Shown here: positions 1 through 8,579 of the stretch, in pieces
How positions within the stretch are numbered: position 1 is the first letter of the stretch
Layout: each line of letters opens with the position of its first letter
Source: Spirochaetaceae bacterium
GTDB lineage: Bacteria; Spirochaetota; Spirochaetia; SZUA-6; RPPD01
DNA length: 8,579 bases
Assembly (NCBI GenBank): GCA_003818675.1
Contig: RPPD01000064.1
Coordinates: forward strand, 1 to 8,579
Direction: 5' to 3'
Notes under the pieces: model-generated
The model's database searches: none
The model's input: the letters and a program-made list of their open reading frames with translations, nothing else
Told to the model about the DNA's origin: nothing
Translations under genes and position numbers: made by a program

Positions 1-379
1 CAAAATCCGCGAGACTCTGTTTCAGTGAATAGAAATTCAAACCGGCAAAATACAGTTTTCCAAAAACAGAAAAGGTGAACTCCTTCTCGGCTTCCTCAAG
101 ATTGATATAACAGCCGAACTCGTAACAGATCTTAAGCATTTCCTCAAGCCTGGTTTTCAGAAAATCCGCCATTTCAATAGAAAAGAAAAATGTGAAAGAG
201 AGCTCGAGAAACTTGCACTGACGGTCAATTATTACCTCTGCCTGAAATCCCTCGCCGTTCTCAAACGATGCAGTGTAAAGTGTTCCCTTGCGTTCGCTCT
301 CAAAAACCCTGTATCCGAGTTCCCTGAAAATTGTCTTTACGCGGCGGATGCGTTCCGCCATTATCTTTGATTTCTTCAT
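1..379 (-). CDS. Unknown protein, 3' end beyond window (partial)
   Basis: The frame is open from the ATG at 379 to the window edge, giving 126 visible residues beginning MKKSKIMAERIRRVK. I do not recognise the family with confidence. The visible part has a basic N-terminal helix (about residues 6-21), then an aromatic-rich stretch that looks like beta strands (about 24-65, including FLELSFTFFF), then a long helix (about 66-85) and a second strand-like part. This alpha-beta-alpha pattern is loosely like YbjN/type III chaperone-like folds, but that is only an impression. No signal peptide or membrane segment is visible. It starts 9 nt after the stop of the metallophosphoesterase gene, so it is probably the last visible gene of the same operon. 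The start was chosen because a stop lies in frame four codons upstream; an alternative ATG at 361 has no good ribosome-binding site. The purine run AAGAAGGGA fills the gap between the genes and abuts the ATG, an unusually short spacing. Confidence 0.75.
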   Translation of the reverse strand, partial: MKKSKIMAERIRRVKTIFRELGYRVFESERKGTLYTASFENGEGFQAEVIIDRQCKFLELSFTFFFSIEMADFLKTRLEEMLKICYEFGCYINLEEAEKEFTFSVFGKLYFAGLNFYSLKQSLADF

Positions 380-388
380 TCCCTTCTT

Positions 389-1123
389 TTATCGCCCCAC
401 AGAGAGCCTTGACGCAAGAACCTCCGGAAGCCCTTTCTCCATAATTTTACGTTGCGCCTCTTCTACTGCATAAGGCACACGCACCATGGTAATAGTTCTG
501 TCTTCATCATCATACACACAGAATCCCGCATCCGGATTTCCATCACGGGGTTGTCCCACAGCACCCGGGTTTACAAGATAGCGCCGCTTGCTGTTTAGTT
601 TCAATGGTTTTTCACCAAGGTTGACTCCGCCTGTGCTGTCCAGGATCAGGGGCACGTGAGTGTGCCCAAAAAAACAGACTGCACAATCCGGCGCCAGTTC
701 CAAAAGAAAGTTAAAACTTTCAGTAGCCACTGCCGGGGATTCCATATACATATCCTCGTCCTGGGGCGTGCCATGACAAAGTATGATTTCCTTGCCTGCG
801 GCTACTGGACCTTCCGGCAGCTCCTTGAGCCAGGATTTTTCATCCTTTGACAGGGATTTGACAGACCAGTCCACCGCGTCACGGGCATAATCATTGAAAT
901 ACCTGGCGCTCATCAGCCCAGCCACTGCCTTGTCATGGTTTCCCCTGACAATTGAAGCAGCATTCTCCTTTGTCCAGGAGATGCAGGCCTGTGGATCCGC
1001 GTTGTAACCAACCACGTCACCGAGGCAAAGGATTTTATCCACCGAATATGTCTTGATCTGCCGTGCGACCGCGTCTAATGCCTCGAGATTTGAATGGAGG
1101 TCGCTTACAACCGCATAGCGCAT
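389..1123 (-). CDS. Calcineurin-like metallophosphoesterase (YfcE/MJ0936-like)
   Basis: A 244-residue cytoplasmic protein with the full two-metal phosphoesterase signature in order: D8 and H10 (SDLHSN), D36 (GDVVGYNADP), N62-H63 (GNHD), H117 (CHGTP), H154 and H156 (GHTH), then NPGAVGQPRDG near 185-195. These are the metal ligands and catalytic residues of the compact Metallophos_2 class, which hydrolyses phosphomonoesters or phosphodiesters using Mn2+ or similar ions. The true substrate cannot be read from sequence; small cyclic or linear phosphodiesters are known for relatives. Length is a little above YfcE itself (about 180 residues) and fits the 230-250 residue branch. The start has GAGG at 1128-1131 with good spacing. 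It follows the TtcA-type gene by 12 nt and precedes the unknown left-edge gene by 9 nt, so it sits inside a co-transcribed run. The family call is firm; the substrate is open. Confidence 0.93.
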   Translation of the reverse strand: MRYAVVSDLHSNLEALDAVARQIKTYSVDKILCLGDVVGYNADPQACISWTKENAASIVRGNHDKAVAGLMSARYFNDYARDAVDWSVKSLSKDEKSWLKELPEGPVAAGKEIILCHGTPQDEDMYMESPAVATESFNFLLELAPDCAVCFFGHTHVPLILDSTGGVNLGEKPLKLNSKRRYLVNPGAVGQPRDGNPDAGFCVYDDEDRTITMVRVPYAVEEAQRKIMEKGLPEVLASRLSVGR

Positions 1124-1135
1124 TTGTCCTCAATA

Positions 1136-1930
1136 CTACTCTACTTCCTGGGTGATTTCAAGTCCACAGCAATTGTCCTTAGGCAGGTACTCATGATTGA
1201 TGCGGAAAATCGAGTTATATATGTTTTCCCTGGCTGTCCTGTTGATCCCGGTCAGGGTATGTATTATCTGTTTCATGACAATCCGCCGGTTTTTGTCCTT
1301 CCTGGGGCATTGAATTGAAAATGCGGGCACTTCAAGGATCCTTGCCGCCTGCGCCACGGCGCTCTCGCGAACCTCGCACATCGGCCGGATCATGTGTATC
1401 TTGCCCTTGAAGAACTCCTGGACCGGCATCATGGCGGCAAACTCACCCCTGAATGCCATGTTCATGAGAATTGTCTCCGCGATGTCGTCCATGTGGTGTC
1501 CAAGTGCTATCTTGGTGATACCCATTTCGTTGGCTGCATCAAAAAAAATACGCTTCTTGTTCCGTGAGCAGAGATAGCAGTCAAACCTGCCCTTGAATGA
1601 CGGCGGCATCATGGTCGCGCTCTTTTTGACAACAGGAATTCCCAGGGCGAGGCAGTATTCCTCCATTGCCTTCCACTTCTCCAAAGCGAACGGGTATTCC
1701 TTCCAGTCAATGAACAGACCCACAAGATCATACTTGATCGGAAGCCACTTCATCCTCTCTGCCAGGGCATAGCAGAGGGCCAGGGAGTCCTTGCCCCCGG
1801 ATATGCCGATGAGAATTTTTTCATTTTCATGGATCATGCCAAAGCGGTTTATTCCGCGGCCGACCTTCTTGCAGAAATATTCCAGCTTCCTCGCCTCATT
1901 TTTTGAGAGGTCCCTCACGTGAAAAGCCAT
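1136..1930 (-). CDS. ttcA: TtcA-type tRNA 2-thiocytidine synthetase (PP-loop ATPase)
   Basis: A 264-residue PP-loop enzyme. The ATP pyrophosphatase P-loop is SGGKDS at 44-49. Next come C118 and C121 (CYLCSR), GHHMDD at 144-149, and C208 (IQCPRK). In the TtcA family, two cysteines in a CxxC plus one later cysteine bind a 4Fe-4S cluster, and the enzyme adenylates C32 of certain tRNAs and replaces its oxygen with sulfur. All three cysteine positions are present, which favours TtcA over TilS, which lacks this arrangement. The third site is QCPRKDKNRR, where E. coli-type proteins carry a CNLCGSQ-like segment. The protein is shorter than E. coli TtcA (about 311 residues) and has an extra C254-C255 pair near the C-terminus. 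The start overlaps the end of the upstream HD-domain gene by 16 nt in another frame, with only a weak ribosome-binding site, which suggests translational coupling. Specific tRNA targets are inferred from family membership. Confidence 0.85.
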   Translation of the reverse strand: MAFHVRDLSKNEARKLEYFCKKVGRGINRFGMIHENEKILIGISGGKDSLALCYALAERMKWLPIKYDLVGLFIDWKEYPFALEKWKAMEEYCLALGIPVVKKSATMMPPSFKGRFDCYLCSRNKKRIFFDAANEMGITKIALGHHMDDIAETILMNMAFRGEFAAMMPVQEFFKGKIHMIRPMCEVRESAVAQAARILEVPAFSIQCPRKDKNRRIVMKQIIHTLTGINRTARENIYNSIFRINHEYLPKDNCCGLEITQEVE

Positions 1931-3201
1931 CCTGTTTCAAGGGATATTTTCTCCGCAGCCCTGACAATATCTTCATCATTGCGGACACAGAGGCTCACCT
2001 GCCTGAGTGACTGGTCAAGCTGTGCCACAGCTGACTTTGAGAATATTGTCATGCTGCTTGTGAAAGCCACATCCCCGGCGGGAGAAACGATTGGCAAATC
2101 AGTCTCGAAGTTTATGTGCTCTGGCAAATCAATGATAACATCATACTCAGCCACGGGCTTGCCCGTCCTGCGCTGGAGTTCGCGCGCAATTTCAGCCTCT
2201 TTCTTTCTGCACTCAGAAAGGTTCCCAAGCTTGATGTGGAGCGGATTGTTCTGATCATAAGCCGCTTTTGCAGCCTGCTTGCAAAGCCTGCGCTTTCCCA
2301 CCTCGGCCACAAGAGTCAGGGGGGGATATGACTTGCCCGCCACCATGTCCAGAAAGGTGATATCAGTAAGTCCATACAGCTCGTTGCGTGAAAGCATGCC
2401 CTCCTCGCATGCCAGATAAAGTGCCTTCTTTATCATGGCTGTCGCGATCCTGACCGTCTTGTGCCAGTACACGGTTCTGTACATCAGGTACTTTGAGAAG
2501 AGAATGTTCTCCACAGCAGTCAGGCCCTTTGGCGCAAGTGCAAATCCGTTTTTCTCATGGAAGACTATGCCTGACAGAAAAAAATCAACATCCTGAATCC
2601 CATAGGGTACGCCACAGTAATAGGCGTCCCGGTTCAGGTAATCCAGCTTGTCAGGATCAAGCACGCCTGACAACAACTTGCGGAAGTATAGAGCTTCCGG
2701 GAAATCCGCTGCGTCCCTGTGCGTGTCAACTATGGCCGCGACAAGTCCGGCCGGTATACCGACTTCCTTCGACAGTATTCCCGCGACTGGCTGTTCCAGC
2801 ACAATCTCCGCCGTTAACTGTTCATGGTCGCGTACACCAAGATTTTTTAGCGCATGGGCGTATGGATAATGGCCCAGGTCATGTAAAAGCGCGGCGGCGA
2901 GGAACGCCTTTACACCCTCAAGTGTAAACACCGTTTTCTCATCACCCTGCAGCAGACCGCGTATAATCCTCGAAGCCAGGTGAAATGACCCAAGCGAGTG
3001 GGCGAATCTGGTATGTGTTGCGCCTGGATAGACCAGATACGCCGGCCCCAGCTGCTTGATGTCATTCAGCTCCTGGAATTTCTGCGTTGATACAAGCCTC
3101 ACCAGCGCGTCCGAGAGATAGATGTGTTTCCAGATTGGGTCGCGTATTGGCTCTGTGTAATCAGAGTCGAGATGATGGAGTATTTTCTGGTGTTCTGTCA
3201 T
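1915..3201 (-). CDS. HD-domain nucleotide phosphohydrolase (YwfO/dGTPase-like)
   Basis: A 428-residue soluble protein of the COG1078-type HD superfamily. The N-terminal HD domain shows H63-T-R65 followed by AHSLG (ATHTRFAHSLG, 61-71), the HD pair H107-D108 with H111 (HDLGH), DHE at 125-127, and DPDKLDY at 182-188 with D192 soon after. These fit the metal-binding and catalytic residues of dNTP triphosphohydrolase-like enzymes, which cut deoxynucleoside triphosphates to nucleoside plus triphosphate. The length matches YwfO-type proteins (about 430 residues), which are known or suspected dNTPases. The C-terminal half (from about 230) is the family's helical region and a small mixed domain, with no extra catalytic domain seen. 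An AAGG lies one base before the start and an AAGGA lies 12 nt away, so the ribosome-binding site is ambiguous. Sitting between ligase and tRNA-thiolation genes, a nucleotide-pool role is reasonable but inferred; substrate and allosteric nucleotide are unknown. Confidence 0.9.
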   Translation of the reverse strand: MTEHQKILHHLDSDYTEPIRDPIWKHIYLSDALVRLVSTQKFQELNDIKQLGPAYLVYPGATHTRFAHSLGSFHLASRIIRGLLQGDEKTVFTLEGVKAFLAAALLHDLGHYPYAHALKNLGVRDHEQLTAEIVLEQPVAGILSKEVGIPAGLVAAIVDTHRDAADFPEALYFRKLLSGVLDPDKLDYLNRDAYYCGVPYGIQDVDFFLSGIVFHEKNGFALAPKGLTAVENILFSKYLMYRTVYWHKTVRIATAMIKKALYLACEEGMLSRNELYGLTDITFLDMVAGKSYPPLTLVAEVGKRRLCKQAAKAAYDQNNPLHIKLGNLSECRKKEAEIARELQRRTGKPVAEYDVIIDLPEHINFETDLPIVSPAGDVAFTSSMTIFSKSAVAQLDQSLRQVSLCVRNDEDIVRAAEKISLETGWLFT

Positions 3202-3341
3202 GCCTTAAAAATCCTTATTAAGTGAAAACCCGGTATAGCTCCCGCAAAAGGATGTCACAAAACCGGGGAAAAATCAATGCGGAATCCGGATGTTATTTAC
3301 CTGCGATTTCTGCAACAGCGAAAGGCACATCAGACGACAAA
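3202..3341 (-). other. ligA-HD intergenic region with weak hairpin and promoter-like boxes
   Basis: This 140-nt gap is the only sizeable spacer in the minus-strand run. It holds a 6-bp inverted repeat (CCCGGT at 3229-3234 and ACCGGG at 3262-3267) with a 27-nt loop, followed in the minus direction by only four T residues, so it is at best a poor terminator. It also holds a weak sigma70-like pair on the minus strand: TTGTGA at 3255-3260 and TATACC at 3232-3237, 17 nt apart, each matching four of six consensus bases. The two overlap. No small gene with a convincing start is seen. Confidence 0.3.
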
Positions 3342-5424
<2,083 letters not shown>

Positions 5425-5448
5425 GAAGGCCAATGCAAATACACCCCA

Positions 5449-5477
5449 TGGAAAATCATCTGCAGATATACTATAAT
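5449..5477 (+). promoter_or_regulatory. Candidate sigma70-type promoter for the hybrid kinase gene
   Basis: A perfect -10 TATAAT at 5472-5477 with a weak -35 TGGAAA at 5449-5454 (four of six), 17 nt apart. Transcription would begin near 5484, leaving a leader of about 43 nt before the ATG at 5527. The region is A+T-rich compared with the surrounding genes. It overlaps the region upstream of the divergent ligA promoter, so the two could influence each other. Found by eye only. Confidence 0.5.
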
Positions 5478-5514
5478 TCTTTATTGTAAAGTTCGAGGAA
5501 AAAGTCCTGTATCC

Positions 5515-5520
5515 AGAGGT
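5515..5520 (+). promoter_or_regulatory. Ribosome-binding site of the hybrid kinase gene
   Basis: AGAGGT six bases before the ATG at 5527. It decides this start over the upstream in-frame ATG at 5398, which has no comparable site, would lie upstream of the TATAAT box and would add 43 residues with no family character. Confidence 0.7.
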
Positions 5521-5526
5521 GTATTA

Positions 5527-7992
5527 ATGGTATCAAGCACCTTTCCATCAGAAATAAAAACCCCTCCTTCCCTCATCAGGGATATCCTTGTTGTATTTTT
5601 GTATGCACTTGCCTATTTCACGGCTCAGGAGATTTCCTTTCTGTTTCCGGACGCAGAAAGAGTGCTGTCGGCAATCTGGCCTGCTGGAGGAATAGGCCTT
5701 GCCGCGCTTCTGACAAACCGCAGACAGCTCTGGCCGTATCTCATTGCCGCGCTTTTTGTCACGGGCAATGCGGCCAATCTTCTCTCAGGCCGGCCTCTTT
5801 TCAACAGCCTGGGGTTCATGACGGCAAACATGCTGGAGTCTGCAGCCTCGGCCTGGTTTCTGATCCGATTCTGCGGCAGGGACATCCGCTTTGACCGCGT
5901 GCGGGAAATCGCCGGTCTGGTTACAGCCGCAATCGTCATCAACGCCGGAACCAGCTTTATAGGGGCAGGCACCGCTGCCATTGCACATATCGCGCCCTTC
6001 TGGAATTTCTGGAAAACCTGGTGGGTCGTGAATGGGCTGGGAATACTGCTCATCACGCCGCTTATTGTTTCCTGGAACAGGCTTCCGGATTTCCGTAATA
6101 TTCACATAGGCCGTATTATTGAATACACGGCGTTCTTTATTCTCTGGTCAGTCATATCCTGGTTTGCGTTTAATACTGGAAACCCTCTCTTTGCATTTAC
6201 CGCACAACCATATATTCTGGTGGCACTATTGGCCTGGGCGGGACTCCGCATGCATCAACGAGCGGCAACCATTGCCCTCGTTATCATGGCTGGTTTCGCA
6301 TTGGCCGGCAATTCCCTTTTCTCCGGTTTCCTCTGGGAAGGCGAGGACCTGGAAAACCATATGCTCTCTATGCAGCTTTTCATTTCCTTCACAGTAATAA
6401 TGGGACTTCTTCTGTCTGCAAGCACATCTGAAAAAAACCGCGCTTTGCGTATGGCACACGAGGATCGTCTTCGTATTCAGACCATTGGGGACAATGTGCC
6501 TGACGGGGTCATTTTTCAGGCCATTCTCGAACTCGACGGCTCGATTCGCTTTACCTACGCGAGCGAAGGGATTGAACGGCTTACGGGAATTTCAGCAGCC
6601 GAGCTTCTGCGGGACCCGGGCTCTATTTATCGTCTTATTCACGAGGATGACTTCGAGCGCGAACAGGAGACTGAAGCAAGAGCAGCGAGGGAACTGGTCA
6701 AATTCGACATCACCTATCGCATGCGTACAAAGAACAGGGGATTGCGCTGGATGCGCGTCCTTGCCTCGCCGCGCAAACTCGCCACCGGCGAAATAGTATC
6801 GGACGGCATCCTTTTTGACGTCACGGCGGAAAAGGAACTGGAACAAAAACTCATCAAGTCCCAGAAACTGGAGAGCCTGGGCCTTCTGGCCGGAGGTGTG
6901 GCCCACGACTTCAACAATCTCCTGACACCCATACTTGGATACACGGAAATAATCCAGGAAGACATGCCGGAAAAAGATCCACATTTCTCCCAACTCGAAA
7001 ACATAAAACGTGCGGCAATACGCGCCCAGGACATGACAAAGCGCCTTCTTGCCTTCAGCCGCAATCAGCCCATAGAACCCAGAACAATAAATCTGTGCGA
7101 TGTGATAACAAAAAGCGAATCAATCGTGCGGCAAATGATCCGCGAAAACATCCATATCCGGTATTCTTTGCCGCAAAAACCATGCACGGTCATGGCTGAC
7201 TCTGTGCAAATGGAACAGTTACTGATAAACCTCGTTATAAACGGACAGGATGCAATGCCTTTGGGAGGAACCCTGACAGTAGAGGTGATGGATGTGGAAC
7301 CTGCAGGAGTCTTCAACTCACTTGAAGTTGACATACTCCATAGTCCCTTCATCATGCTGCGTGTAAGCGACACCGGCCATGGCATGGATGAAGACACCCT
7401 TTCACACATCTTTGAGCCATTTTACTCAACCAGGGAACCCGGGAAAGTTGCCAGCCTCGGAATGTCAACAGTGTACGGCATAGTCAAACAAAATAATGGC
7501 ACCATTGTCGCATCCTCGCATCCGGACGAGGGAAGTGTTTTCACCATTTATTTTCCGAGTACTGAATCAATCAAAACTCAGGCAGACAATTTAAACGGCA
7601 ATGGATCAATGCCCCAGACACGCGCTGGTAAAATCCTTGTCGTCGAAGACAATGAAATCGTGCGCTCGCTGACCGTAGACATGGTACGCCATCTGGGATT
7701 TGAAGTGCTTGAAGCGGCAAATGTATGGGAATGTGCCGGGATCATCAAGGAGCATGGTGGTAAAATAAAAATGCTTTTGACAGATGTGATAATGCCCGGC
7801 ATGAACGGGAAACAGCTTTACGAATCACTTGCAGCCATCAAACCTGACTTAAGGGTTCTCTACATGTCAGGTTATACCAGTGACATTATCGGCCGCCACG
7901 GGATCATCACGGACGGGATAATCCTCATTCAAAAGCCCTTTTCACTTACGGGACTCGCGGAGAAAATAGATGCCGTACTCGCAGGAGGATGA
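5527..7992 (+). CDS. Orphan hybrid sensor histidine kinase (MASE1-PAS-HisKA-HATPase-REC)
   Basis: An 821-residue inner-membrane kinase. Residues about 19-298 are a MASE1 sensor of eight to ten hydrophobic helices, with IWPAGGIGLAALL near 51-62 and WWVVNGLGILLITPLIVSW at 165-183. A PAS domain follows (about 312-435), then HisKA with the phosphoacceptor H460 in GGVAHDFNNLLTPILGY, and HATPase_c with N572 in the N box (NLVINGQDAMP), DTG at 615-617 in the G1 box and FEPFYSTREPG in the F region. The usual GKGTGLGLS of the G2 box reads GKVASLGMS (639-647). A receiver domain (about 701-819) has acidic E707-D708, phosphoacceptor D753 (LLTDVIMPGMNG), S781 and K803. After signal detection the kinase would pass phosphate from H460 to D753 and probably on to an unlinked partner. 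No HPt domain, DNA-binding output or neighbouring regulator is seen. The signal is unknown. The gene stands alone between divergent ligA and the convergent SPOR gene. Confidence 0.93.
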   Translation: MVSSTFPSEIKTPPSLIRDILVVFLYALAYFTAQEISFLFPDAERVLSAIWPAGGIGLAALLTNRRQLWPYLIAALFVTGNAANLLSGRPLFNSLGFMTANMLESAASAWFLIRFCGRDIRFDRVREIAGLVTAAIVINAGTSFIGAGTAAIAHIAPFWNFWKTWWVVNGLGILLITPLIVSWNRLPDFRNIHIGRIIEYTAFFILWSVISWFAFNTGNPLFAFTAQPYILVALLAWAGLRMHQRAATIALVIMAGFALAGNSLFSGFLWEGEDLENHMLSMQLFISFTVIMGLLLSASTSEKNRALRMAHEDRLRIQTIGDNVPDGVIFQAILELDGSIRFTYASEGIERLTGISAAELLRDPGSIYRLIHEDDFEREQETEARAARELVKFDITYRMRTKNRGLRWMRVLASPRKLATGEIVSDGILFDVTAEKELEQKLIKSQKLESLGLLAGGVAHDFNNLLTPILGYTEIIQEDMPEKDPHFSQLENIKRAAIRAQDMTKRLLAFSRNQPIEPRTINLCDVITKSESIVRQMIRENIHIRYSLPQKPCTVMADSVQMEQLLINLVINGQDAMPLGGTLTVEVMDVEPAGVFNSLEVDILHSPFIMLRVSDTGHGMDEDTLSHIFEPFYSTREPGKVASLGMSTVYGIVKQNNGTIVASSHPDEGSVFTIYFPSTESIKTQADNLNGNGSMPQTRAGKILVVEDNEIVRSLTVDMVRHLGFEVLEAANVWECAGIIKEHGGKIKMLLTDVIMPGMNGKQLYESLAAIKPDLRVLYMSGYTSDIIGRHGIITDGIILIQKPFSLTGLAEKIDAVLAGG

Positions 7993-7995
7993 GGC

Positions 7996-8032
7996 AAAAA
8001 AAACCTCGCACTTGAATCTTCAGGTGCGAGGT
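7996..8032 (-). terminator. Intrinsic terminator of the SPOR-domain gene
   Basis: A perfect 9-bp stem (8003-8011 with 8024-8032) is extended inward, after one mismatch, by TGAA (8013-8016) pairing with TTCA (8019-8022). Read on the minus strand it is followed by a run of T residues from the A tract at 7996-8003, the classic form. It lies 22 nt after the stop of the SPOR gene. Read on the plus strand the stem is followed by TAAAAAA, so it should not end the kinase transcript by the standard mechanism. Confidence 0.9.
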
Positions 8033-8054
8033 AAAAAATGCAATCAGAAACCGG

Positions 8055-8579
8055 TTATTCCATGTATCTTATGAAAGCGTCCCTGTAACCATTAGCCTTG
8101 AAAAGGTAGAGAACTGTTCCGCTTTCATCCCGCTTCAACGGTCCCACAACCACTTTGTAGACTGTGGCGCTTCCAACTTGCGCGGTGACAATCTCCATGG
8201 GATAAGTCGGATTGGCCCTCATGACCCTGTCCGCCTCATCGCGGGTTTTGTACACACCAAGCTGGAGGTAATACATTCTTCTCGCGAGTGAATCAGTGTT
8301 TTCAGGGAACGTGATTACCGCATTCTTGTTCAAGGATGGCGGATGGGGATCAGTCGGCACAAGAGAATACTCGGTCCGTGTTACGGTCTCACCGGTCCCG
8401 CTTGTCTGCGTCACATTGTCACCCTGTGCCGTTGTTGTATCAGTAGTCTGCGGTTTTCGGGTTACATCTGGCAGATTGGGATTTCTTACCAGCGCCTCAT
8501 CCAGATCCCGGTCGCGTGAATTGCGCTCGGTCACAGTTGGCCTGTCACCGGCCCTCACCTGTGGCAGCGAAGGATCGCC
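8055..8579 (-). CDS. SPOR-domain protein, C-terminal part (5' end beyond window)
   Basis: The frame is open from the right edge to the TAA at 8055-8057, giving 174 residues. A GTG at 8558 is in frame but open sequence continues upstream of it to the edge, so the real start is probably outside. About residues 1-85 are rich in T, P, D, N and R with low complexity (for example TTDTTTAQGD), typical of a flexible periplasmic linker. Residues 103-174 form a SPOR domain: YYLQLGVYKTRDEADRVM, then strands including VYKVVVGPL, then YLFKANGYRDAFIRYME. SPOR domains bind denuded glycan strands at division septa, so the protein likely acts in the periplasm in cell division or wall turnover. Whether the missing N-terminus is an RlpA-like enzyme, a membrane anchor or a lipoprotein cannot be told here. 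The gene ends in a strong terminator and is convergent with the kinase gene. Confidence 0.85.
   Translation of the reverse strand, partial: GDPSLPQVRAGDRPTVTERNSRDRDLDEALVRNPNLPDVTRKPQTTDTTTAQGDNVTQTSGTGETVTRTEYSLVPTDPHPPSLNKNAVITFPENTDSLARRMYYLQLGVYKTRDEADRVMRANPTYPMEIVTAQVGSATVYKVVVGPLKRDESGTVLYLFKANGYRDAFIRYME

Noticed and set aside
2493..2927. Plus-strand open frame of 144 codons opposite the HD hydrolase gene
   Set aside because: Fully antisense to conserved HD motifs, low-complexity translation, no family features.
7993..8040. Terminator for the kinase gene on the plus strand
   Set aside because: The hairpin is strong but is followed by TAAAAAA on this strand, with no T tract, so only the minus-strand reading fits an intrinsic terminator.

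Overview
The window reads as an ordinary bacterial chromosomal segment of about 50% G+C, densely coding, with three transcription blocks. The organism is probably Gram-negative, because the right-edge gene has a SPOR (peptidoglycan-binding) domain. The wording of the NAD-dependent DNA ligase and the gene mix make me lean towards a spirochaete, but that is an impression from memory, not a demonstrated assignment.

Block 1 (minus strand, 5375 down to 1) is a probable five-gene run: ligA (NAD+-dependent DNA ligase), an HD-domain nucleotide phosphohydrolase of the YwfO/dGTPase-like type, a TtcA-type tRNA thiolase, a YfcE-like metallophosphoesterase, and a left-edge gene of unknown function that runs off the window. 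The last four are tightly packed: a 16-nt overlap, a 12-nt gap and a 9-nt gap. A 140-nt gap after ligA holds a weak hairpin and a weak promoter-like pair, so the lower four genes may be partly independent of ligA. Functionally the block is DNA joining, nucleotide-pool hydrolysis and tRNA modification, that is, housekeeping nucleic-acid metabolism.

Block 2 (plus strand, 5527-7992) is a single gene divergent from ligA, across a 151-nt intergenic region with a candidate sigma70-type promoter on each strand. It encodes an orphan hybrid sensor kinase with the order MASE1 membrane sensor, PAS, HisKA, HATPase_c, receiver. Its ATP-binding G2 box is degenerate: two of the usual glycines are replaced.

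Block 3 (minus strand, right edge down to 8055) is the 3' part of a SPOR-domain protein gene. A strong intrinsic terminator lies between it and the convergent kinase gene, oriented to end the SPOR transcript. I found no RNA genes, mobile elements, CRISPR arrays, attachment sites or long repeats. Nothing here forms a recognisable new multi-gene system. The most interesting items are the altered G2 box of the kinase, an apparent insertion in the ligase nucleotidyltransferase domain, and the unidentified left-edge protein.
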